NCBI GenBank assembly: GCA_019686175.1
Contig: JADGHJ010000005.1
Span: 1-36,782 of the forward strand
Reading direction: 5' to 3'
DNA from: Chloroflexota bacterium
Lineage (GTDB): Bacteria; Chloroflexota; UBA6077; JAJPHF01
DNA length: 36,782 nucleotides
The notes below the pieces were generated by a model, which saw nothing but the letters and a program-made list of their open reading frames with translations, did not search any database and had not been told where the DNA came from. The position numbers and the translations under genes are program-made. Position 1 is the first letter of the stretch; every line of letters starts with the position of its first letter. Positions 9,761 to 18,139 of the stretch are shown in pieces.

Positions 9761-9998
9761 TGGCCCACCAGCCTGGAACGCCCTTGGCATCTCGCGGTGC
9801 CCCGCCCGTAAAGGGCACGTGGAAGGACGGGTTGTTGCGGCTCTGATCGCCGTGCAGCCGGATCGGGAGGCTAGTATTGCCCACGTCGGCGCCTAGCCCA
9901 CTTCCCTGGGTTCGCCCATCCTCCGGACTGCAGCCGATGACCGTGAGCAGACTCGTGGCGAGCAATACGCCGAGCCAGCCCCGGGAAACTGCTCGCAT
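9750..9998 (-). CDS. Small lipoprotein in the fdh operon
   Basis: This 82-residue predicted lipoprotein has MRAVSRGWLG, a hydrophobic core (VLLATSLLTVIG) and the lipobox cysteine at residue 23. The mature part is about 60 residues, polar, with the segments VGNTSLPIRLHGDQ and NPSFHVPFTGG and the ending GWWANAR. I do not recognise it. ATG 9998 was preferred over 10025 and 10040 because it puts the signal peptide directly at the N-terminus and because the second lipoprotein gene starts in an almost identical sequence context. It lies 55 nt after the membrane-subunit stop. Confidence 0.6.
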   Translation of the reverse strand: MRAVSRGWLGVLLATSLLTVIGCSPEDGRTQGSGLGADVGNTSLPIRLHGDQSRNNPSFHVPFTGGAPRDAKGVPGWWANAR

Positions 9999-10013
9999 TG
10001 GGCCGCCGGCCTG
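9994..10013 (-). repeat. Start-region repeat shared by the two fdh lipoprotein genes
   Basis: CAGGCYGGYGGSCCAATGCG occurs at 9994-10013 and again at 9756-9775, identical at 17 of 20 positions. Each copy contains the start codon chosen for a lipoprotein gene. It may be a remnant of duplication or a conserved translation-start region, since neither gene has a classical AGGAGG. Confidence 0.55.
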
Positions 10014-10053
10014 TGTGCGCGCCATCACCCCTCCCTTCATGGTGGCTCCGGCC

Positions 10054-10950
10054 TCAGTGGAGCTGTGGCCCCATGACGATGCCATAGCGCATCAGGAAGC
10101 CGCCCACGAGGACCAGCACCGCCGACAGGACCAGGTTGCCCTTCAAGCTGATCGGCCGCAGGGCGTACAGCACCAGGGGCACGATCCCGGCCAAGACGAT
10201 CGCCACCAGGATCGCGATCAGCGGGACGCCCCGCAGGAAGATCGCCGCGCCACCCCCGACCAGGGTCAGTAGGAACACCACGACATTCACGAGCCACCAG
10301 GCGATCAGCCACACATTGGCGTCGGCCAAGCTTACCACGTCGGCATCGGTAGGGCCGACGAGTGCCTGGATCAGCACGACTGCGGCCACCCCGGTGATCA
10401 TCGCCGTCGACACGTAGACCGCCGGGATCATCCACGTCTGGCCCCAACCTGGGAAGTTCCCAACGGTGAGCAGGACTCCAGAGTAGATGCCCACAGCAAG
10501 GCCGAGGAGCCCGCCGACCAGGGACCAGGCCAGGCCCAGGGGCGTGCCGTGCAGCGTACGATCGTAGCGCCAGCCGCCGATGGTGAACAGCCGCCGCGCG
10601 ATCAGCGCATCCACAAACGACACGAAGGCGAAGAGGGTGAACAGGATCACGAGCCAAGTGCCGAGCGACATCGGCGACCACGGCTTGAGCATGGGGAGGA
10701 AGCGCTCGTTCATCACGGCCATGTGCCAGAAGCGCTCGGGACGCGCGAGGTCCACGATCAGCAGCAACGTCGCCAGCGCCATCAGAGGGAAGGCGAGGAG
10801 ATGGGCCGTCCGCGCCGCGGGCGACCGGCCACGTCCGGACACCTCCAAGATCACCGCGGCCACATAGGCCCCCCCGGCCACGCCGGCGACGAACATCTCG
10901 AGGAGGACGAGCCAGTCCCAGTGGACCGGGTTCGCACGCTCGCCCAGCAT
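10054..10950 (-). CDS. NrfD/PsrC-type membrane subunit of formate dehydrogenase
   Basis: This 298-residue polytopic protein (eight or so helices) belongs to the NrfD/PsrC family, which carries no heme and binds quinone, passing electrons between an iron-sulfur subunit and the quinone pool. Visible family features are the first helix HWDWLVLLEMFVAGVAGGAY, DLARPERFWHM after helix 2, and SPMSLGTWLVILF. It takes the place of the cytochrome b556 subunit of E. coli Fdh-N. ATG 10950 has GGAGGAG five nt upstream and lies 2 nt after the fdhB stop. The long upstream open frame overlaps fdhB and is not coding. With a Tat-exported FdhA, this implies formate oxidation on the outer face. Confidence 0.88.
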   Translation of the reverse strand: MLGERANPVHWDWLVLLEMFVAGVAGGAYVAAVILEVSGRGRSPAARTAHLLAFPLMALATLLLIVDLARPERFWHMAVMNERFLPMLKPWSPMSLGTWLVILFTLFAFVSFVDALIARRLFTIGGWRYDRTLHGTPLGLAWSLVGGLLGLAVGIYSGVLLTVGNFPGWGQTWMIPAVYVSTAMITGVAAVVLIQALVGPTDADVVSLADANVWLIAWWLVNVVVFLLTLVGGGAAIFLRGVPLIAILVAIVLAGIVPLVLYALRPISLKGNLVLSAVLVLVGGFLMRYGIVMGPQLH

Positions 10951-10952
10951 CG

Positions 10953-11813
10953 CTACTCCTCCTGGGGGGGCGCTGCCTCCCGCCCACGGGCGGGAACGGC
11001 GACGGCCTCCTCGACGGCGGCCATGCGCCGCTGCCGGAAGGCCAGCAGACCGCCGAGCGCGGCCAGGATGCCGCTGCCCCATCCCAGCAGCCAGCCCGGC
11101 AGACTGTTGCGACTGGGCAGCTCCGGCCGCTCGGGCAGTCCGTACACCTGGGGCCGATCGACCAGTAGGAAGAAGGCGTTCAGGCCGCCGATGCGGTCGG
11201 TGTACCCATCGCCCGGGACGCCGTAGAGATAGGCGCGCGACTCACCGCGCTGGCGGAGTTGCTGCACCCGCTGCTCCGCCCGCGCCCGCAGTTGATGCAG
11301 CGGCCCGAACTGGATGCTGGCGGTGGGGCAGGCCTGCGCGCAGGCGGGCGTCAATCCCCCGAGCATCCGATCGTAGCAGAGGGTGCACTTCATGGCCGTG
11401 TTATTGGCCTCGTTGATCCCGATCACGTCGAACGGGCAGGCCGAGATACAGTAGCGGCAGCCGTTGCAGACGTCGGACTGGATGACGACCGTGTCGAACT
11501 GCGTGCGGATGATCGCACCGGTCGGGCACACCTCGAGGCAGCCGGCCTGGACGCAGTGCTTGCACACGTCGCTCATCAGCAGCCAGCGCCCGCCCGTTCG
11601 GTTCGGGTCGTTGGCATCGAACTGCTCGATGAACTTGACGTGCCGCCAGTTGATCCCGTCCAGCCGCCGGGTGTTGTCGTAGCTGTTGCCGCTCAGCGTG
11701 TTCTGGCCGCCGTTGATCGCCGGCAGCTGGTTCCACTCCTTGCAGGCGACCTCGCACGCCTTGCACCCGATGCAAAGCGTCGTATCGGTGAAGAAGCCCA
11801 TCGGTTCGGCCAT
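10953..11813 (-). CDS. fdhB: Formate dehydrogenase iron-sulfur subunit
   Basis: This 286-residue electron-transfer subunit has four 4Fe-4S motifs: C14-IGC-KAC-EVAC24, then DVCKHCVQAGCLEVCP, SDVCNGCRYCISACP, and KCTLC paired with PACAQACP. This is the layout of FdnH/FdoH-type proteins. One hydrophobic helix near the C-terminus (PGWLLGWGSGILAALGGLLAF) anchors it to the membrane, as in E. coli FdnH. The ATG follows GGGAGG and lies 9 nt after the fdhA stop, so the RBS starts next to that stop. It would carry electrons from FdhA to the NrfD-type subunit. There is no signal peptide, so it would be exported with FdhA. Confidence 0.94.
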   Translation of the reverse strand: MAEPMGFFTDTTLCIGCKACEVACKEWNQLPAINGGQNTLSGNSYDNTRRLDGINWRHVKFIEQFDANDPNRTGGRWLLMSDVCKHCVQAGCLEVCPTGAIIRTQFDTVVIQSDVCNGCRYCISACPFDVIGINEANNTAMKCTLCYDRMLGGLTPACAQACPTASIQFGPLHQLRARAEQRVQQLRQRGESRAYLYGVPGDGYTDRIGGLNAFFLLVDRPQVYGLPERPELPSRNSLPGWLLGWGSGILAALGGLLAFRQRRMAAVEEAVAVPARGREAAPPQEE

Positions 11814-11822
11814 GGGGCCTCC

Positions 11823-14800
11823 CTACGCCTTCTCGACGTTGCACATGAAGGCCTTGCCCTCATGGATGCTGACGTTCGGATCGGCCACCAGCGAGGTCAG
11901 CTCGTTGGTCACGTCGCCGGTCACCAGGCCCATGTAGCCCCAGGGCCACGGCATGCCTACGTGGTGGAAGCGGCGGCCGTCGATGACGAACGGCCGCATC
12001 CGCCCGGTCACCAGCGCCTTGGTACGGATCGTCGCGCGCGGGGTCGTCACGACCACCCAGTCCAGGTTCCGGATGCCCTTCTCCGCCGCCAGCTCGGGGC
12101 TGATCTCGATGAACGACTCGGGCTGGAGCTGCGCGAGCCAGGGCACCCAGCGGTTCATCGCGCCGGACAGGTAGGTCTCTGTCAGGCGGTAGGTGGTGAT
12201 GATGATCGGGTAGCGCGGATCGCCGATCTCGGCCAGCACGTTGTCCGCACGCGGCCAGTACTTCAGCACCGGATTGACCTGTTGCCGTGGGTACAACAGA
12301 TTCTGTACCGGTGATTCGGCCGGCTCGTAGTGGGTGGGCAGCGGACCGTCGACATAGCCGCTGGGCGCGAACAGCCAGGCCTTGCCGTCCTGCTTCATGA
12401 TGAAGGCGTCGGTGCCCGAGTGCGCGTCGAGCCCGATGCCGTTGGGGTCGGCGGGCGCGTTGGGTGGCTTGGTGAGGGCGAAGTCCGGCACGTCGTACCC
12501 GATCCAGCGCGAGCCCTCCCACCACACCCAGCGCTTGCGCTCGCTCCATGGCGTGCCATCCGGCCGCGCCGAGGCGCGGTTGTACAGGATGCGGCGGTTG
12601 GCAGGCCAGGCGAAGCCCCAGCCCAGGTGGCTGCCCGGGTTGTTCTCGGGATCGGGGTTGCGGCTCGCCGGCAGGTACTGGCCTGCGGCCGGCATCATCC
12701 CCGAGTAGATCCACGAGGCGCAGGTCGTCGAGCCATCGTCGCGCAGGGCGGCGAAGCCGGGCACCGGCTGCTTCGTGTCCGTGAAGTAGCCGTTGATCTC
12801 GAGGTTGATCTTCATGACGTCCGGCTCGCCCTGGATGCGCGTGTTGGTCGGGTAGCGGCCGGGATCGTAGTCGAAGTCCCAGGTCAGGTTCTTGAAGCCC
12901 TGGTCGCGCGGCAGCGTGCTGTCGGCGTACAGTCGCTTCAGCCGGAGCGCGAGCTGGTGGGTGAACCACAGGTCCGAGCGGCAGTCGCCCGGCGGGTCGG
13001 TCGCCTTCTCGTGGAACTGCAGCAGGCGCTGGGTATTGGTGTAGGTGCCCTCGAACTCGGCGAGCATCGCCGAGGGGAACAGGAACACCTCGGTCTGGAT
13101 GTCCTCGGGCCGCACCTCCCCGTTGCGCACCTCCGGGGCGGCGTACCAGAACGAGGCCGTCTCCGTCTCGAACACATCCTTGACGACTAGCCACTGGAGG
13201 CTGCGGAGCGCCTTGCGCTGGAGCCGCGCGTTCAGCGAGGTGGCCGGGTTCTGGCCGATACACAGCATCCCGCGCACCTTGCCGTCGGCCATGCGCACCA
13301 TCATGGGCAGGTGCGAGTAGTCGCCATCGATGCGGGGGTGCCAGCCGTAGCCGAACTCGTTGGCCGGGGTGGCTGCGTCGCCGTACATCGACTTCAGGTA
13401 GCTGACCATGAACTTGGGCAGGTTGGCCCAGTAGCCCTGGGGCAGCGTCTCGGTCCGGATGTAGTCGGCGAGCGTCTCGTGGTTCTTCAGCGTGCTCGGT
13501 GCCGCCATGTAGCCGTGGATCGAGTGATAGAGCGTCGGGATGTCGGTGCTGCCCTGGATCGTCGAGTGGCCGCGCAGGGCCATGATCCCGCCGCCGGGCC
13601 GTCCCATGTTGCCCAACAGGAGCTGGAGCAGCGCGCACGCCCCGATCATCTGGACCCCGTAGGTGTGCTGGGTCCAGGCGACAGCGTAGGCGAACGAGCC
13701 GGTGCGCTCCGGGCCCGAGTTCTCTGCCAGCGTCTCCGCGACTTTGATGAAGAGGTCCTGCGGACAGCCAGTGATCCGCTCGACCATCTCGGGCGTGTAG
13801 CGCGCGAAGTGGCGCCGCACGATCTGGAACACGCAGCGCGGGTGCTGCAGCGTCGGGTCGGTCTGGGGCGGCGGGGGGATCAGCGAGCGCACCAGGTCAT
13901 CATAGGGCGGGCCGGACGGCGTCTGCACCTGCTGCGCCCCGGGCTGGCCCGACTGGACCGCCTGCTCGCCCGACTGCGCCGTGTTCGCCGCACGGCTCGT
14001 CTCGCCGACGGCAGTGGTCGCGTACTGCCAGGTCCGTGGGTCGTACTGGGCGATGAAGCCGTTGATCGGATCGCCCGTGTACGCCATCAAGCCGGAGAAG
14101 ACGCCGTCGAGGTCCTCGGTGTCCTGGTACTCCTCGTTGATGATCGTCGCCGCGTTAGTGTAGTTGACGACGTAATCGTGGAAGTACCGGTTGTTCTCGA
14201 TCATGTAGCGGATCAGCCCGCCCAAGAACGCGATATCCGAGCCGGCGCGGATGGGCACATAGATGTCGGCCACGGCCGAGGTGCGGGTGAACCGCGGGTC
14301 CACATGGATGAGCTTGGCGCCCTTCTCCTTGGCCTGCATCACCCAGCGGAAGGCCACCGGGTGGTTCTCGGCCATGTTGGAGCCCATGATCACGATGACA
14401 TCGGAGTCCGCCATGGTGCCCGGGAAGATCGTCGCGGCGCCGCGCCCGAGTCGTACCCCCAGACCGGGGACGCTCGAGCTGTGTCATATACGCGCCTGGT
14501 TCTCGATGGCGACGATCCCGAGGCCGCGCATCAGCTTCTGGTGGATGTGGTTCCACTCGTCGTCGAGCAGCGCCCCGCCGAGCGAGAAGATGGCGGGGGT
14601 CATCATCAGCGTCTTGCCGTTGGCGTCGCGCTCGATGAACGTCTCATCGCGCGTCTGCTTGATCAGTTCGGCGACCCGGTCCATCGCCCGCTCGAGGTCC
14701 CACACCTCCCACTGCGTGGCGCCGGGCGCGCGGTGCAGAACCTTGGTCAGCCGGTTGGGGTTGACGTGAAGCTGGTAGACCGCCGCGCCTTTGGGGCAGA

Positions 14801-15059
14801 GGTTGCCGTAGTTGATCGGGCTGGCCGGGTTGCCCTCGATGTTGACGATCTCCCCGTCCACGGTGTGGATGAGCAGGCCGCATCCGACCGAGCAGTAGCA
14901 GCAGACGCTGGGGTGGGCCTCTGCCCCCGCGATCCGCAGCTCCTGCGCCCGAGCCACCTTCGGGGTTAGGTCTGCGCCCAAGGCCACCAGCGCCCCAACG
15001 GCCGTTCCTGCGGCCGCGCGACTGGTAAGTCCGAGAAACTCCCGACGCGTAACCGCCAT
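11823..15059 (-). CDS. fdhA: Formate dehydrogenase alpha subunit, selenocysteine-containing
   Basis: This molybdenum/tungsten bis-MGD enzyme oxidises formate to CO2. Read with Sec at the in-frame TGA (14484-14486) it is 1078 residues, the size of FdnG/FdoG. A Tat signal (TRREFLGL, residues 4-11; probable cleavage after ARA) is followed by the 4Fe-4S ligands C53, C56, C60 and C88. The active site is U192 in ENQARI-U-H, the context of Sec in E. coli FdnG, with His next to it. Downstream are GSNMAENHP, HVDPRFTRT and the C-terminal molybdopterin-binding domain (MRPFVIDGRRFHHVGMPWPWG). Without readthrough the gene gives two fragments in the same frame (a 191-residue head and a long tail). ATG 15059 has GGAGG six nt upstream; ATG 15062 is adjacent. 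Confidence 0.95.
14445..14486 (-). promoter_or_regulatory. Bacterial SECIS element directing Sec insertion in fdhA
   Basis: Directly after the UGA the RNA can fold as GAG-CGU-CCCC, loop GGUCU, GGGG, bulged GU, ACG, bulged A, CUC. The apical GGUCU begins 18 nt after the UGA, the same offset and loop sequence as in E. coli fdhF. This is the part of the SECIS bound by the SelB winged-helix domain. A selB gene lies at 32694-34598. The fold was done by eye. Confidence 0.88.
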
Positions 15060-15178
15060 CATCACCCTCCCCGAAGACACGCCCGGACTATCCGGCGCAG
15101 CACCTCCACGCCCCACGCCGCCACGCCGCGATGCTACGCCCTCAACGGCTGTCGCGAGACTCTGACAAGGTTTGCGCC

Positions 15179-15207
15179 ATGGTACCCCGCTCCTGCAGGC
15201 CTGTCAA
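15179..15207 (-). promoter_or_regulatory. Sigma-70-type promoter for the fdh operon
   Basis: On the - strand TTGACA (15202-15207) is followed after exactly 17 nt by TACCAT (15179-15184). A start near 15172 would give a leader of about 110 nt before fdhA. The -35 is perfect and the -10 matches 4 of 6. Confidence 0.6.
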
Positions 15208-15335
15208 TCGAATGCGAAGCCCCAACAACCGTTGATCCCGAGCACCATGGGTGCGCGTGGAGGCGCAGCAGCAGGGCTGCGGGCGGCTCCGGAGCGAGGC
15301 CGGCTCGCACCACATCCCGTGGCCGCCTGACGGCG

Positions 15336-15512
15336 CTAGCGAAGGGAGCCCAGGACGATTCCCAGGAGCCCCAGCAAGACGATCAGATGCATCAGCCACC
15401 GCTGGAGAACACGCGGCTCCTGCGCGCTCGCGTCACTCGCGAAGTGCGCTAACACACGGACATGCCCGCGCGCACTGCGGTGCGCGGCCTGCTGGCGCTC
15501 GGCGATCGCCAT
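15336..15512 (-). CDS. Small single-helix membrane protein
   Basis: This 58-residue reading frame has a strong ribosome site (GAGGAGGAG four nt before ATG 15512). The N-terminal 38 residues are polar (MAIAERQQAAHRSARGHV...). The C-terminal 19 residues form one hydrophobic helix, LMHLIVLLGLLGIVLGSLR, ending just before the stop, so it would be tail-anchored with the N-terminus in the cytoplasm. I do not recognise it. It sits alone between the fdh operon and the divergent FAH gene and has a sigma-54-like promoter match upstream. If it is not a gene, 15060-15705 is a 646-nt intergenic region holding only promoters. The RBS plus clean helix favours a real gene. Confidence 0.55.
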   Translation of the reverse strand: MAIAERQQAAHRSARGHVRVLAHFASDASAQEPRVLQRWLMHLIVLLGLLGIVLGSLR

Positions 15513-15549
15513 CGCTCCTCCTCGGCGCCCTGTGCCTCGTCGCGGTGGC

Positions 15550-15566
15550 TGCAACTTATGTGCCAA
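15550..15566 (-). promoter_or_regulatory. Sigma-54-like -24/-12 promoter
   Basis: On the - strand TTGGCAC (15560-15566), then 4 nt plus G, then TTGCA (15550-15554) gives TGGCAC-N5-TTGCA, a full match to the RpoN core. A start at about 15539 would leave a 27-nt leader to the ATG at 15512. No rpoN gene or enhancer-binding protein is in the window, so a chance match is possible. Confidence 0.4.
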
Positions 15567-15610
15567 GGCCGCACGGACTCGCGCTCTAGCGCTCGCCGCG
15601 CCACGGCCTG

Positions 15611-15619
15611 TGCTATGAT
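15611..15619 (+). promoter_or_regulatory. Extended -10 promoter of the FAH-UbiD group
   Basis: TGCTATGAT is an extended -10 (TGn plus TATGAT, 5 of 6 matches). It lies about 90 nt before the FAH-family ATG. No clear -35 is present at 16-18 nt. The wider motif GTGCTAnnnTG recurs before ribD-like and nurA genes. Confidence 0.5.
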
Positions 15620-15705
15620 GCGGCCGGGCGAGCCGCAGCTCGCTCCGCCGTCGCGGTCCGCTCGCGAGCGCGCCGACGGCTGCACCCGCGCGGGGAGAGC
15701 GAGAC

Positions 15706-16560
15706 ATGAAGCTGGCCATCTTCAACGAGTTGCGCCTCGGTGTGCTGCGGGGCGACGACGCCCTGGTGGACGTGACGGCCGCCCTGCCGCAGTGGGACAA
15801 CGGTTACGCGGCCAACTGGTGGCTGCGGCTGTGCCACGATTTCGCGGAGCTGCGTCCACGGTTGGAGCGCGCGGCGGCCGAGGGCCAGCCCGTGCCGCTC
15901 AGCCAGGTACGCCTCCGCGCGCCGGTGCTCTACCCCTCGAAGATCATCGCCGCGGCCTCCAACTACGGCGCCCACCGCGAGGAGATGCGCGGCCGCTTCA
16001 CCCCGGCGGGGAGCTGGCTCGGCGAGTTCGACGTGTTCCTCAAGGCGCCCAGCTCGATCATCGGCCCGGGCGACACGATCGTCCTGCCCGAGGTGGGCGA
16101 CCGCGAGATCCACCACGAGTCGGAGCTGGCGTTCGTCATCGGCCGCGGCGGCAAGGACATCCCCGTCGAGCGCGCGCTCGACCACGTCCTCGGCTACACC
16201 ATCCTGATCGATGTGACCGTGCGCGGCGCCGGCGACCGCTCGCGGCGCAAGTCGTACGACACGTTTACGCCCATCGGGCCGTATCTGGTCACGGCCGACG
16301 AGATCGGCGACCCCCACGCGCTGCGCATCGAGCTGTGGGTCAACGACCAGAAGCGGCAGGACGTGAACAGCGGCGAGATGCTCACCAAGATCCCCGAGAT
16401 GATCGCCTACGCCTCGCAGGTGATGACTCTGTGCCCGGGCGACGTGTTCACCACGGGCTCGCCGGCGGGTGTGGGGCAGATCCACGACGGCGACACGCTA
16501 GTGACCCAGATCAGCAAGATCGGGCGGATGACCAATCACGTGAAGGCGGGCGGCCGCTAG
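15706..16560 (+). CDS. Fumarylacetoacetate hydrolase (FAH) family protein
   Basis: This 284-residue protein has the FAH-fold: N-terminal region 1-70, then the catalytic domain beginning at YPSKIIAAASNYGAH. Metal-ligand motif ESE appears in HHESELAFVIGRGG, an Asp in TILIDVTVRG, the conserved SYDTFTPIGPYLVT, and TGSPAGVG. Family members cleave C-C bonds of acylpyruvates or decarboxylate and isomerise 2-hydroxymuconate-type compounds; the substrate here cannot be read from sequence. The family phrase NDVSARD is changed to IDVTVRG, which may mean a different activity. ATG 15706 follows GGGGAGAG. It leads a cluster with a UbiD-family decarboxylase 18 nt downstream. Confidence 0.9.
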   Translation: MKLAIFNELRLGVLRGDDALVDVTAALPQWDNGYAANWWLRLCHDFAELRPRLERAAAEGQPVPLSQVRLRAPVLYPSKIIAAASNYGAHREEMRGRFTPAGSWLGEFDVFLKAPSSIIGPGDTIVLPEVGDREIHHESELAFVIGRGGKDIPVERALDHVLGYTILIDVTVRGAGDRSRRKSYDTFTPIGPYLVTADEIGDPHALRIELWVNDQKRQDVNSGEMLTKIPEMIAYASQVMTLCPGDVFTTGSPAGVGQIHDGDTLVTQISKIGRMTNHVKAGGR

Positions 16561-16578
16561 CGCGACGAGGGGGAGACG

Positions 16579-18012
16579 ATGCCCAAGGACCTGCGCACGT
16601 TCATCGCCGAGGTGGCCGAAAAGCGCCCCCAGGACATCATGATGGTCGCCGAGAACATCGATCCCCGCTTCGGTATGACGGCTGTGGCGGCTGCGCTGGA
16701 GCGCCGGGCCCAGTTCCCCGCCCTGTTCTTCCGCCGCTCGCGCGGCAGCGAGCTGCCCGTCGTGATGAACCTCTGCGCCACTTACGAGCGCCTGGCGCTC
16801 GCGCTGGGCACCACCGTGCAGGAGATGGTGCCCACCTACGCCGAGCGGCAGGCGCACCCGATCCCGCCCACGATCGTCGAGACGGGGCCGGTGAAGGAGC
16901 TGATCTGGACCGGCGCCGACGCCGACCTGCGCCGCCTGCCGATCCCCACGCACAACGCGCTCGACGGCGGGCCGTACCTCACCGGGGCCAGCCTGGTGGC
17001 GCGCGATCCCACCACTGGTGCGCTGAACATCGGCCTGTACCGCCATCAGATCTTCGGGCCGCAGGAGATCGGCGTCTGGTTCATGCAGGGCCACCACGGC
17101 CTGTACATCCAGCAGGCCTACGAGGAGCGCGGCGAGCCGATGCCGGTGGCTATCATCGTTGGCCACCACCCGGCGGCGATCATGGGCACCATCTCACGCA
17201 TCCCGGGCATTGGCGGCGAGTACGAGGAGGCCGGCGCGCTGCTCCAGGAGCCTATCGAGCTGGTCAAGTGCGAGACCTCCGACCTGCTGGTGCCCGCGCG
17301 CGCTGAGATCGTCATCGAGGGTGTGATCGAGCCTGGCGCCTACAAGCAGGAGGGGCCGTTCGCCGAGTGGCCCGGCTACTACACCGAGCAGGGGCCCAAG
17401 CCGTACATCAAGGTCACGGCCATCACCCTGCGCCACGACGCGATCTTCTACGACGTGTTCGCCGGCCACCGCGAGCACTGTGTGCTGGGCAGCCTGCCGC
17501 GCATGGGCAGCATCTACCGCCGCGTCAAGCAGGTCGTGCCGGGGCTCAAGGCGGTGAACGTGCCGGCGCACGTGCGAATGCACTGCTACATCTCGTTCAA
17601 GAAGCGCAACGAGGCCGAGGCCAAGAAAGCCGCGTTCGCCGCCCTGCTCACCGAGCCGGAGAACCTCAAGCTCATCATCCTCGTCGATGACGACATCGAC
17701 GTGTACAACGAGCCGGAGGTGATGTGGGCGCTCGGCACGCGCTTCCGCGCCGACAAGGGCCTCCAGGTGATCCACGACTGGTCGGGCCCGGGCGGGCTGA
17801 ATCCCGCCGGCTGGGACTACTTCCCCGACGGCACCAAGCAGCCGCGTATGATGCCCGTGGTGATCATGGACGCCACCAAGCCGGCACCGCCCAACTGGTT
17901 CCCGCCGCGCGCCCAGGTGCCCGAGGAGCAGATCGCGGCGGTCGATCTCGACCGCCTGCTGCGGCCGTTCGACCAGCGCGCCGCGCTCGGCCAGGCGGCC
18001 GGCGCCCGCTAG
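16579..18012 (+). CDS. UbiD-family prenylated-FMN decarboxylase
   Basis: This 477-residue protein matches the UbiD family across its length. UbiD enzymes use prenylated FMN to decarboxylate, or reversibly carboxylate, aromatic, heteroaromatic and alpha,beta-unsaturated acids. Recognisable parts are the N-terminal LRTFIAEVAE and the prFMN region around LNIGLYRHQIFGPQEIGV with its Arg. EGPFAEWPGYY (about 259-269) supplies the catalytic Glu positions, followed by FAGHREHCVLGS. The C-terminal part has VDDDIDVYNEPEVMWAL. GGGGGAG precedes the ATG. No ubiX-type prenyltransferase is in the window, so the cofactor must be made from elsewhere. The substrate is unknown; the neighbours suggest ring or dienoate breakdown. 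Confidence 0.92.
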   Translation: MPKDLRTFIAEVAEKRPQDIMMVAENIDPRFGMTAVAAALERRAQFPALFFRRSRGSELPVVMNLCATYERLALALGTTVQEMVPTYAERQAHPIPPTIVETGPVKELIWTGADADLRRLPIPTHNALDGGPYLTGASLVARDPTTGALNIGLYRHQIFGPQEIGVWFMQGHHGLYIQQAYEERGEPMPVAIIVGHHPAAIMGTISRIPGIGGEYEEAGALLQEPIELVKCETSDLLVPARAEIVIEGVIEPGAYKQEGPFAEWPGYYTEQGPKPYIKVTAITLRHDAIFYDVFAGHREHCVLGSLPRMGSIYRRVKQVVPGLKAVNVPAHVRMHCYISFKKRNEAEAKKAAFAALLTEPENLKLIILVDDDIDVYNEPEVMWALGTRFRADKGLQVIHDWSGPGGLNPAGWDYFPDGTKQPRMMPVVIMDATKPAPPNWFPPRAQVPEEQIAAVDLDRLLRPFDQRAALGQAAGAR

Positions 18013-18052
18013 CGCCTAGTGACACGTGACCCGAGCGGTCCACCGCTGCCCT

Positions 18053-18068
18053 GGCGGGCGGGCCCGCC
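18053..18068. other. GC hairpin between ubiD-like and M20-like genes
   Basis: GGCGGGC (18053-18059) is complementary to GCCCGCC (18062-18068) with only 2 nt between the arms, so the real loop would be wider. An outer CTGCC/GGCAG pairing is also possible. This 127-nt gap could hold a partial terminator. No T run follows. Confidence 0.3.
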
Positions 18069-18139
18069 GTGCACGGCGGCAGGGAAACAGAGCAAGATAG
18101 CCATCACGGACTACTAGCAGCGCGTTGGGGGAAGCGCCC

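Noticed and set aside
11823-14486. fdhA as a frameshifted or nonsense-mutated pseudogene
   Set aside because: The break is a single TGA at the known Sec site in an unbroken frame, followed by a SECIS-like hairpin, and selB is present.
13311-14969. 552-codon open frame on the + strand opposite fdhA
   Set aside because: It crosses the fdhA Sec region and its protein is a Val/Arg/His-rich shadow with no domain. fdhA explains the sequence.
15142-15180. 12-codon leader peptide (MAQTLSESRDSR) before fdhA
   Set aside because: It has a distant AGGAG, but its start overlaps the -10 of the predicted fdh promoter, and it shows no attenuator-like codon run.
15060-15335. Possible selC (tRNA-Sec) near fdhA
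   Set aside because: I found no T-arm consensus, UCA anticodon arm or long acceptor stem here or in the other gaps on either strand.
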